From the NCBI RefSeq assembly GCF_037482165.1, contig NZ_CP148048.1:868001-932000 (forward strand): DNA of 64,000 bases, in the 5' to 3' direction. Origin of the DNA: Parvimonas micra (GTDB lineage Bacteria; Bacillota; Clostridia; Tissierellales; Peptoniphilaceae). The notes under the pieces were generated by a model. The model ran no database searches. It was given only the letters and a program-made list of their open reading frames with translations, and had not been told where the DNA came from. Positions 55,464 to 62,275 of this stretch are shown here, in pieces. Position 1 is the stretch's first letter. Each line of letters begins with the position of its first letter. The position numbers were made by a program, and so were the translations under genes.

Positions 55464-55496
55464 AAGATTATCTTTAAATAACAGATAATCTTTTAA
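55464..55496 (-). terminator. Second terminator-like hairpin downstream of rplA
   Basis: A 12-bp perfect stem AAAAGATTATCT/AGATAATCTTTT with a 9-nt loop and T-rich flank. It lies beyond repeat copy 5 and before the ABC promoter. With the operator, repeat and first terminator it fills the 314-bp gap 55298-55611. Confidence 0.65.
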
Positions 55497-55509
55497 AAAT
55501 TTACTTGAA

Positions 55510-55580
55510 AATAAGAACCCCACCCTTCCATGATGCTTCGCATCAGGTGGGTTCCCGGGAACCTTGTTGTTTCACAATAA
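55510..55580 (-). repeat. AATAA-bounded 66-bp structured repeat (copy 5)
   Basis: Unit 55510-55575 followed by AATAA. It matches the consensus of the family at every paired position: GAACCCCACC with GGTGGGTTC, the TGATGC-TTC-GCATCA hairpin and the perfect GGTTCCCGGGAACC palindrome. It lies directly after the rplA terminator. Confidence 0.9.
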
Positions 55581-55583
55581 AAA

Positions 55584-55601
55584 AGACACCTTATGGTGTC
55601 T
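55584..55601 (-). terminator. Intrinsic terminator after rplA
   Basis: AGACACC/GGTGTCT stem, 4-nt loop, minus-strand T6, 10 bp after the rplA stop. Confidence 0.85.
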
Positions 55602-55611
55602 AAATTATTAA

Positions 55612-56307
55612 TTATTCTCCTAATTTAGTAGAAGCTAATTTTATTCCAGGTCCCATTGTAGTTGCAATAGAAACTGATTTTAAATATTTTCCTTTAGCTG
55701 CTGATGGTTTAGCTTTTATAATAGCAGTAATTATAGTTCTTAAATTTTCTTCTATTTTTTCAGCTCCAAAAGAAACTTTTCCTACTGGACAGTGAACAAT
55801 ATTAGCTTTATCAACTCTGTATTCAACCTTACCAGCTTTAATTTCTTTAACTGCGTTAGCAATGTCAAATGTAACTGTTCCTGATTTAGGGTTTGGCATT
55901 AAACCTTTAGGTCCTAAAACTTTACCAATTCTACCAACAACACCCATCATATCTGGAGTTGCTACTATTACATCAAAATCAAACCAGTTTTCAGTTTGAA
56001 TTTTTTGAATAAGATCATCTGCTCCAACATAATCTGCCCCAGCATCTTTAGCTTCTTGAACTTTATTTTCTTTACATAAAACTAAAACTCTTAAAGTTTT
56101 ACCAGTTCCATGAGGTAATACTACTGTACCTCTAACTTGTTGATCAGCGTGTCTTGAATCAACACCTAATTTAACATGTAATTCAACTGTTTCATCAAAT
56201 TTTGCAGTTGAAGTTTTTACAGCTAACTCACATGCTTCTTTTAAATCATATAAGTTTGTTTTATCTATTAATTTTAAACTTTCTAAATATTTTCTACCTT
56301 TTTTCAT
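55612..56307 (-). CDS. rplA: 50S ribosomal protein L1
   Basis: A 231-aa protein that binds the L1 stalk of 23S rRNA. It has the [15 protein letters not shown] start of the RNA-binding domain, [12 protein letters not shown], and the conserved [15 protein letters not shown]1 normally represses its own operon by binding the mRNA; matching sites lie before rplK and between rplK and rplA. It is the last gene of rpmG-secE-nusG-rplK-rplA here. A terminator follows, and rplJ/rplL are not adjacent. Confidence 0.97.
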   Translation of the reverse strand: MKKGRKYLESLKLIDKTNLYDLKEACELAVKTSTAKFDETVELHVKLGVDSRHADQQVRGTVVLPHGTGKTLRVLVLCKENKVQEAKDAGADYVGADDLIQKIQTENWFDFDVIVATPDMMGVVGRIGKVLGPKGLMPNPKSGTVTFDIANAVKEIKAGKVEYRVDKANIVHCPVGKVSFGAEKIEENLRTIITAIIKAKPSAAKGKYLKSVSIATTMGPGIKLASTKLGE

Positions 56308-56319
56308 TTATATCCTCCT

Positions 56320-56345
56320 TGTGGTGTTCGCTTTTTGCTCCCACG
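56320..56345 (-). promoter_or_regulatory. L1-type mRNA site between rplK and rplA
   Basis: The minus strand has CGTGGGAG, an A-rich loop and ACCACA directly before the rplA Shine-Dalgarno. This repeats the motif found before rplK. Confidence 0.6.
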
Positions 56346-56350
56346 TAATA

Positions 56351-56776
56351 TTACTCTTCTACAGTTATTCCCATACTTCTAGCAGTACCTTTAACCATGC
56401 TTATAGCCGCTTCAATAGTGGCAGCATTCAAGTCAGGCATTTTCATTTCTGCAATTTCTCTAACTTGTTCTTTAGTTAAATTACCAACTTTAGTTTTGTT
56501 TGGTACTTTTGATCCTGATTCGATACCTAATTTTTTCTTAATTAATACTGGTACCGGTGGAGTCTTTGTAATGAATGTAAATGATCTATCTTGGTAAACA
56601 GTCAATACAACTGGAATAATTAATCCAGCTTGGTCAGCTGTCTTTGCGTTAAATTCTTTTGTAAATTGCATTATATTTACACCATGAGGTCCAAGTGCAG
56701 TACCTACTGGTGGAGCAGGAGTCGCCTTTCCTGCTGGAATTTGTAATTTTACTAATGCTTGTACTTTTTTAGCCAT
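56351..56776 (-). CDS. rplK: 50S ribosomal protein L11
   Basis: A 141-aa protein of the GTPase-associated centre. It has the conserved [23 protein letters not shown] in shorter blocks, FTKEFNAKT, and a Pro-rich [14 protein letters not shown], then the RNA-binding C-terminal domain ([13 protein letters not shown]). AGGAGG precedes the ATG. A likely L1-binding leader precedes it, and a second site follows before rplA. Confidence 0.97.
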   Translation of the reverse strand: MAKKVQALVKLQIPAGKATPAPPVGTALGPHGVNIMQFTKEFNAKTADQAGLIIPVVLTVYQDRSFTFITKTPPVPVLIKKKLGIESGSKVPNKTKVGNLTKEQVREIAEMKMPDLNAATIEAAISMVKGTARSMGITVEE

Positions 56777-56801
56777 TTTATAGTTCCTCCTTAAAAACTA
56801 A

Positions 56802-56836
56802 TGTGGTTTTCGGGTGCTAAAACCCTCCCACTCTCG
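56802..56836 (-). promoter_or_regulatory. L1-type mRNA site in the rplK leader
   Basis: The minus strand reads CGAGAGTGGGAG, a short GGGTTTTAGCACCC hairpin and AACCACA just before the rplK ribosome-binding site. The GTGGGAG...ACCACA frame resembles L1 autoregulatory sites that mimic 23S rRNA. Confidence 0.65.
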
Positions 56837-56876
56837 TATATCTCTGTTTTGAATGTTTTTCAAATTATTTTCAAAT

Positions 56877-57416
56877 TTAATTTTTTATTACGTCACTAAA
56901 ATCCAATTCAGCAAGCGTATCTCTTCCAAATAAAGAAACGAAAGCTTTTAATTTACCATTTTCGTGAGATACTTCTATTACTTTTGCAGTTAAGTCCTTA
57001 AATGCTCCATCTATAATTGTAATAGAATCTCCTTCATTAATTTCCACATCATTATATGGTTTTGCAGAAACACCTAATGTTTCTACTTCTTTTTCAGATA
57101 GTGGTACAGGTTTATTACCTGACCCTACAAATCCAGTTACCCCTCTAGTATTTCTAACTAAATACCATGAGATATCTGTTATTATCATTTTAACTAAAAC
57201 ATATCCAGGAAATAATTGTTTTTCTTTAATTTTTCCAGTTTCTGTTTCTTCTTTAACCGTTGGAACAACAACTTCAAATATATCAATGTCATTTCCACGA
57301 TTTACAACTAACTTTTCGATATTAGCCTTTACTTTGTTTTCATGCCCTGAATATGTATGTACTACATACCATTTAGCTTCTTTTTCTTTAATATCCTTTA
57401 ATTCTTCTGTTGTCAT
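56877..57416 (-). CDS. nusG: Transcription termination/antitermination protein NusG
   Basis: A 179-aa protein binding RNA polymerase. The NGN domain (about 14-115) begins AKWYVVHTYSGHENKVKANIE, with LFPGYVLVKM and TRGVTGFVGSGNKP. The KOW domain (about 125-179) has EGDSITIIDGAFKDLTAKV. The ATG at 57416 is separated from the upstream GGAGGG by about 20 nt containing a small GGACT/AGTCC hairpin. secE lies 33 bp upstream. Confidence 0.97.
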   Translation of the reverse strand: MTTEELKDIKEKEAKWYVVHTYSGHENKVKANIEKLVVNRGNDIDIFEVVVPTVKEETETGKIKEKQLFPGYVLVKMIITDISWYLVRNTRGVTGFVGSGNKPVPLSEKEVETLGVSAKPYNDVEINEGDSITIIDGAFKDLTAKVIEVSHENGKLKAFVSLFGRDTLAELDFSDVIKN

Positions 57417-57449
57417 ATAAGCGGACTAAAGTCCTTCCCTCCTTCATAA

Positions 57450-57656
57450 TTAATGGATAATTAAACCTAACAATTTTTTTAATACATTATCCAATCCCCA
57501 AATTATAGCTGAACTAATTATAGAAATTGTAACTACTGCAAGGCTATAATAAAAAACACTTTTTTTAGAAGGCCATACTATTTTCTTAAATTCATGACGA
57601 ACTCCACGCATAAAGCTAGTTTTCTTTTGTTTTTGATCAGTAGTTTTTGTTGTCAT
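57450..57656 (-). CDS. secE: Preprotein translocase subunit SecE
   Basis: A 68-aa single-helix SecE. A basic N-terminal part with FMRGVRHEFKKIVWPSKKSV (the conserved amphipathic helix and WPS turn) precedes one membrane helix (about 37-58). The ATG at 57656 (MTTKTTDQ) follows GGAGGAG by six bases; the frame can be read from a TTG five codons earlier that overlaps that signal. Standard rpmG-secE-nusG order. Confidence 0.93.
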   Translation of the reverse strand: MTTKTTDQKQKKTSFMRGVRHEFKKIVWPSKKSVFYYSLAVVTISIISSAIIWGLDNVLKKLLGLIIH

Positions 57657-57678
57657 ACTACTCTCCTCCAATCTCTAA

Positions 57679-57828
57679 CTATTTTGTTTCTCTGTGAAGA
57701 GTGTGTTTTTTACAAAACTTACAATACTTATTCAATTCAATTCTGTTAGTTGTAACTTTTTTGTTCTTTTTAGTATTGTAATTTCTATTTTTACATTCTG
57801 TACATGCCAACACAACTTTATCTCTCAT
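57679..57828 (-). CDS. rpmG: 50S ribosomal protein L33
   Basis: A 49-aa protein of the zinc-binding (C+) type: CTECKNRNY near the N-terminus and [10 protein letters not shown] near the C-terminus give two CxxC pairs. The ATG at 57828 follows GGAGGTG; a frame extension to 57861 includes the Shine-Dalgarno and is not used. It is the first gene of the operon, behind a TTGACA-17-TATTAT promoter. The tRNA-Trp gene often found next to secE in related bacteria is absent. Confidence 0.95.
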   Translation of the reverse strand: MRDKVVLACTECKNRNYNTKKNKKVTTNRIELNKYCKFCKKHTLHRETK

Positions 57829-57886
57829 AGAAACACCTCCTTGAAAGCTAAATTTGAACATAATTATACATTATATTACTCATAAG

Positions 57887-57915
57887 ATAATAACACAAAG
57901 TAAATCAATTGTCAA
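57887..57915 (-). promoter_or_regulatory. Predicted promoter of rpmG-secE-nusG-rplK-rplA
   Basis: Minus-strand TTGACA (57915-57910), 17-bp spacer, TATTAT (57892-57887), about 60 bp before rpmG. Confidence 0.65.
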
Positions 57916-57990
57916 GCAATTTAGAGCATTTATTATTAACTTTATTTTTTAAAAATAAGTAAATTCTTAAATTTATAAAGTCTATCTATA

Positions 57991-58770
57991 TTATCTATTA
58001 TCTCTATCTTTTTTAATAAGATTTCTAAGAGCAAGTATTGCTGTTTTTATTGCTCTATCTGTATCTTCTATTACATTATTAGAAAGATTTTGTTTAACTC
58101 TTTCTTGATTGTTTACAACCAAAAATATTGAACCTGCTCTAGTATTCAAATAACTTGATACTATAAATAGTGCTGCTGATTCCATTTCACTTGCCTTTGT
58201 ATGAAGTCTTTTCCAAGCTTCCCATTTATTTAATAATTCATAGCTTACCGGTTTAGTTTCAGGTTGATGTTGTCCATAGAATGCATCTTTACATTGCACC
58301 ACTCCAACATGATATTTTTGATTTGTTTCAATACAAGCATTTGAAAGTTCATTTACGATATTAAAATCAGCAACTGCAGGAAATTCTATTGGTGCATATT
58401 CTTTTGAAGTTCCTTCCATTCTTATTGCTCCAGTTGCTACTACCAAATCTCCAGCTTCAACATCTAATTCAATTCCACCACAAGTACCAACTCTTATAAA
58501 TGTATCTGCGCCGATTTTATGCAATTCTTCAACAGCTATTGATGTACTTGCTCCACCAATTCCTGTACTTGTTACAGAAACTTTTTCTCCTTCTAAAAAT
58601 CCTGTATATGTTACATATTCTCTATTATCTGCAACTAAAACCGCATCATCAAAATATTTAGCGATTAATTTACATCTTTTTGGATCTCCTGGTAAAATTA
58701 CATATCTTCCAACATCTCCCGCTTTCATATCAATATGATATTGTTTTTCTTTTAATAATTGTTGTGACAT
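57991..58770 (-). CDS. udp: Uridine phosphorylase-like nucleoside phosphorylase
   Basis: A 259-aa enzyme of nucleoside phosphorylase family I, splitting uridine with phosphate to uracil and ribose-1-phosphate. Phosphate-binding GDPKR is near residue 29, then [17 protein letters not shown] and [12 protein letters not shown], and the ribose-binding EMESAALF (about 195). QHQPE and the flanking residues suit a uridine rather than a purine enzyme, but the specificity call is moderate. It starts immediately after the rsmI stop. Confidence 0.85.
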   Translation of the reverse strand: MSQQLLKEKQYHIDMKAGDVGRYVILPGDPKRCKLIAKYFDDAVLVADNREYVTYTGFLEGEKVSVTSTGIGGASTSIAVEELHKIGADTFIRVGTCGGIELDVEAGDLVVATGAIRMEGTSKEYAPIEFPAVADFNIVNELSNACIETNQKYHVGVVQCKDAFYGQHQPETKPVSYELLNKWEAWKRLHTKASEMESAALFIVSSYLNTRAGSIFLVVNNQERVKQNLSNNVIEDTDRAIKTAILALRNLIKKDRDNR

Positions 58771-59610
58771 TTATTTTTCCTCCTCGTTTTCTAAATTCAA
58801 TACTAATTCATACGCTTCATTTTTTGAAATATTATAATTATTTTTTAGCAATTTTACAATGTCCTTAGTGCTATATCCATCATCTTTTAATTTTAATATC
58901 TCTTTTTTTATATCAATATCCACTCTCTCATCAGATATTTTTTCTATTATAAGAACTATCTCTCCTTTTACTCCTTTTTCAGAATAATATGAAATAATTT
59001 CTTCTAAATTTCCTCTTTTGTACTCTTCAAATAACTTTGTTAGTTCTCTACATACACATGCATTTATATTTCCAAATAAAGAATATAAAAATTTTAATGT
59101 TTTTAAAAGTCTATGTGGACTTTCATAGAATATTCCTGTAACTTTCATATTTTTAAAACTTTGAAAATATTTTTTACGTTCCGAATCCGTTTTAGGAACA
59201 AATCCCATATATACAAAACTTGTCGCATCAAATCCGCTACCACAAATTCCATTTATCAACGCACATGCTCCGGGTAAAATTTCATAAGATATATCTCTTT
59301 TTATAACTTCCTGTAAAATCACAAAGCCAGGATCATTTATTATCGGCATTCCTGCATCTGAAATTACAGAAACAATTTTTCCATCTTCTATATTATTTAT
59401 TATTTCTTCAACTCTCTCGCTCTCATTAAATTTATGATATGATACTAATTTAGTATTTATATTATGAAATTTTAATAAGTTTGAGCTGTTTCTGGTATCT
59501 TCACAATAAATTATATCACTTTTCTCTAAAACTTCCAATGCTCTAAGTGTTATATCTTTCATATTACCAATAGGTGTTGGAATAAAATAAATATTAGAAA
59601 TTCTGTCCAT
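58771..59610 (-). CDS. rsmI: 16S rRNA (cytidine1402-2'-O)-methyltransferase
   Basis: A 279-aa SAM-dependent methylase of the tetrapyrrole-methylase fold. Blocks: YFIPTPIGNMKDITLRAL, IYCEDTRNSS, VSVISDAGMPIINDPG, ILPGACALING and FYESPHRLLKTL. I choose the ATG at 59610 (MDRISNIYF) after AAGGAGA; an upstream extension would lie inside the TrmN6-like gene. It overlaps that gene by 17 bp and abuts udp. Confidence 0.94.
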   Translation of the reverse strand: MDRISNIYFIPTPIGNMKDITLRALEVLEKSDIIYCEDTRNSSNLLKFHNINTKLVSYHKFNESERVEEIINNIEDGKIVSVISDAGMPIINDPGFVILQEVIKRDISYEILPGACALINGICGSGFDATSFVYMGFVPKTDSERKKYFQSFKNMKVTGIFYESPHRLLKTLKFLYSLFGNINACVCRELTKLFEEYKRGNLEEIISYYSEKGVKGEIVLIIEKISDERVDIDIKKEILKLKDDGYSTKDIVKLLKNNYNISKNEAYELVLNLENEEEK

Positions 59611-60313
59611 AATATATCTCCTTAATCTTATCAGTATATTCTCCATTTTTATTATAAATATAAATATTATTTTCAACCAATAAATTACTATTTCCGTTTT
59701 TAACTAGCTCAACCATAAACAGATGTGGCTTTTTATCTATATTTGTAGAAATAAATTGAATTCTTTTAGGCTCTAATCTAAATTTTCTCGATTCACTTAA
59801 AACATCAACCAAACGTTCCATACTGTAAATCAAAAAAACTTTTCCTGAAGATTTTAGTTTTTTATATGAAAAATCTAAAATATCTTCAAGTTTAAGTGCA
59901 TATTCATATCTTGAAATCAAAAAATTCTCATCTTCATTTAATATTCCAGTATTCATTTTTTTATATGGAGGATTTGAGACAATATAATCAACAGATGAAT
60001 TTTCAAAATCGTTATAACATTCTTTTAAATCTTTATTTAAAAGGACAACATTTTTTAGTTTATTTTCAACAATACTATGCTCAATAAGCTTTGCATTTTC
60101 ATTTTGTATTTCTATAAGATATACAGTTTTTAAATTATTTAAAAAATTAATTCTAAAGCCTACTATTCCAGTTCCTGATCCGATATCAATTAATATTTTA
60201 TCTTTTTTCACTTTTGAAAAATAGGATAGCAAAATTGAATCAATACTGAAAGAAAATTTATTCTTATTTGTAAATATAACACCTTCAGTGTTAGGAATAT
60301 AATGTTTGTCCAT
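59594..60313 (-). CDS. trmN6: tRNA1(Val) N6-adenine methyltransferase-like protein (TrmN6/YfiC)
   Basis: A 239-aa class I SAM methyltransferase. SAM site LIDIGSGTGIVGFRI (about 43) and the catalytic N6-adenine motif VSNPPYKK (about 112). It resembles TrmN6, which methylates A37 of tRNA-Val, and the rsmI neighbour is common in Firmicutes. The exact RNA target is inferred. GGAGG precedes the ATG. First gene of a three-gene leftward operon with rsmI and udp. Confidence 0.87.
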   Translation of the reverse strand: MDKHYIPNTEGVIFTNKNKFSFSIDSILLSYFSKVKKDKILIDIGSGTGIVGFRINFLNNLKTVYLIEIQNENAKLIEHSIVENKLKNVVLLNKDLKECYNDFENSSVDYIVSNPPYKKMNTGILNEDENFLISRYEYALKLEDILDFSYKKLKSSGKVFLIYSMERLVDVLSESRKFRLEPKRIQFISTNIDKKPHLFMVELVKNGNSNLLVENNIYIYNKNGEYTDKIKEIYYGQNF

Positions 60314-60395
60314 ATAATAACCTCCGTCCTATATTTTACCATAAATATGCTTTAAAAGGAATTATTTTTATGATAGAATATACTAAGGTGATTAT

Positions 60396-62243
60396 ATGAA
60401 TTTTACGAATCAACAAGTTGATGCCATTAAACATTTTGAAGGTCCTGCTTTAATTTTAGCAGTTTCGGGTTCAGGCAAGACAACTGTATTATTAAATAGA
60501 ATTTTAAATTTGATTAACAATCATAATATAGATCCAAGTAAAATTATTTCTATTACTTTCAGCAAATCTCAAGGAATTGATATGGAAAAGAGATTTTTAG
60601 CACTAAATCCTGAATTCAGAGGAAAAATTACTTTTAAAACAATTCATGCTTTTTGTTATGAAATAGTTAGAAATTATATGAAAGTAAAAAACATCAAAAA
60701 AACTTTAATTGAAGGAAATAACGAATTCAATAGAATTTTAATTTTAAAAAGAGTGTATTACCAAAAAAATTATAAAAAACTTTCTGATGAAGAAATAAAT
60801 GAATTCTTTTCAATTTATGACTTTACAAAAAATAAAATGTACGATTTTGAAGGCTATATAAGAAAAAATCATTTTATTTCAAATCGTTCTTTAATGTTAA
60901 AACTGTATAATTTGTATGATGAAATAAAAATTCAAAATAATTTTATGGATTTTAATGATTTGCTCATTTTGGCTAATGAATATATTTCAACAGATAAAAA
61001 ACTTTTAAAAGCTTTAAAAAATAGATATAAATTTTTTCAAATTGATGAAGGTCAAGATACCTCAACATTACAATTTGAAATCATCAGGAAGATTGTATTT
61101 CCTGAAAATAATGTCTTTATAGTAGCAGATGATGATCAGTCAATTTATAGTTTTAGAGGTGCAAGTCCTGAAAACTTATTAAATTTTAAAAATATTTATC
61201 CGAATTCAAAAATATTTTTTATGGATAAAAATTTTCGTTCTACAAAAAATATAATAAAAATAAGCAATAAAATAATTCAAGGAAATAAAATTAGATATGA
61301 AAAAACTTCTAAACATACAACTGAAGAAAGTTCACAAATAATGCTATTTAAAGTTAAAAATTCAACTATTCAAGCAAGAGAATTAGTAAAAAGAATTTCT
61401 GAAATAAATCCTAATGAAACAATCGGAGTTTTGTATCGTAATAATATATCTTCGCTATATATAGCGGACATATTAAAAAATAATGATATTGATTTTTTTG
61501 TAAAAGAAAATAAATTCGATTTTTATTCTAACAGAATATTAAATGATGTAAAAAATATCCTTTTATTTTCTGAAGATACTTCAGACTTGGAAGCTTTTAA
61601 AAGAATTTATTTTAAACTTAATGCCTATATAAAAAAGGACTTCATCTCTAAATTGGAATATAAGCCTTATAATCAATGTGTTTTGGAAAGTCTACTAGAC
61701 TTGGATGAGTTAAATGATTTTTATATAAACAAATTTACATCTTTAAGAAATGATTTTAAAAGATTAAAAAGGATGAAAATGGAGGATAAAATTGATTGTA
61801 TTCTCTATGAGATTGGATATAGAGATTATTTGGATAATTTTAATGACTTTTCCAATCTAAATTATAATCTAATATTTGACTTGATAAAATATTTATCCAA
61901 AGATTTAAAAACTTTTGATGAATTTATTGAAAAATTGAACAATTTAAAAGAATTACTTAAAAATGCTTCAAGTTCAAAATCTAATATATCAATTTCAACA
62001 ATACATTCTGCAAAAGGTTTAGAATATGATAATGTATTTATTATTGATTTAATTGATGGAGAATTTCCACAAAAAAGTATATTAAATTCTTTTGATGAAA
62101 AATTATTAGAAGAAGAGAGAAGATTATTCTATGTTGCAATGACTAGGGCAAGAAAAAGATTATTTTTGTTTACAATAAAAGAAAGAAACAATTTACCTGT
62201 TGAACCTTCAATTTTCTACAATGAATTAAAAAACAAATATTAA
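60396..62243 (+). CDS. UvrD/Rep-family ATP-dependent DNA helicase
   Basis: A 615-aa SF1A helicase. Motifs: Ia-type QVDAIKHFEGPAL, Walker A AVSGSGKTT (about 25), motif II IDEGQDTS, motif III VADDDQSIYSFRGA, ISTIHSAKGLEYDNVFI, and VAMTRARKRLFLF near the end. It is about 120 residues shorter than PcrA/UvrD, with a reduced 2B region and no C-terminal extension, so it is probably an accessory paralogue rather than PcrA. Motif II has DEGQD where DEFQD is usual. AAGGTGA precedes the ATG; monocistronic. Confidence 0.9.
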   Translation: MNFTNQQVDAIKHFEGPALILAVSGSGKTTVLLNRILNLINNHNIDPSKIISITFSKSQGIDMEKRFLALNPEFRGKITFKTIHAFCYEIVRNYMKVKNIKKTLIEGNNEFNRILILKRVYYQKNYKKLSDEEINEFFSIYDFTKNKMYDFEGYIRKNHFISNRSLMLKLYNLYDEIKIQNNFMDFNDLLILANEYISTDKKLLKALKNRYKFFQIDEGQDTSTLQFEIIRKIVFPENNVFIVADDDQSIYSFRGASPENLLNFKNIYPNSKIFFMDKNFRSTKNIIKISNKIIQGNKIRYEKTSKHTTEESSQIMLFKVKNSTIQARELVKRISEINPNETIGVLYRNNISSLYIADILKNNDIDFFVKENKFDFYSNRILNDVKNILLFSEDTSDLEAFKRIYFKLNAYIKKDFISKLEYKPYNQCVLESLLDLDELNDFYINKFTSLRNDFKRLKRMKMEDKIDCILYEIGYRDYLDNFNDFSNLNYNLIFDLIKYLSKDLKTFDEFIEKLNNLKELLKNASSSKSNISISTIHSAKGLEYDNVFIIDLIDGEFPQKSILNSFDEKLLEEERRLFYVAMTRARKRLFLFTIKERNNLPVEPSIFYNELKNKY

Positions 62244-62266
62244 AAAAGGAGCCACGCTCCTTTTTT
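62242..62266. terminator. Bidirectional terminator between helicase and flavin reductase
   Basis: An 11-bp stem AAAAAAGGAGC/GCTCCTTTTTT with a 3-nt loop, between convergent genes. Confidence 0.9.
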
Positions 62267-62275
62267 ATGTGTAAA

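Noticed and set aside
57450-57828. tRNA-Trp gene expected between rpmG and secE
   Set aside because: The gap is only about 20 bp, so no tRNA can fit; no tRNA-like sequence was recognised elsewhere in the window by eye.
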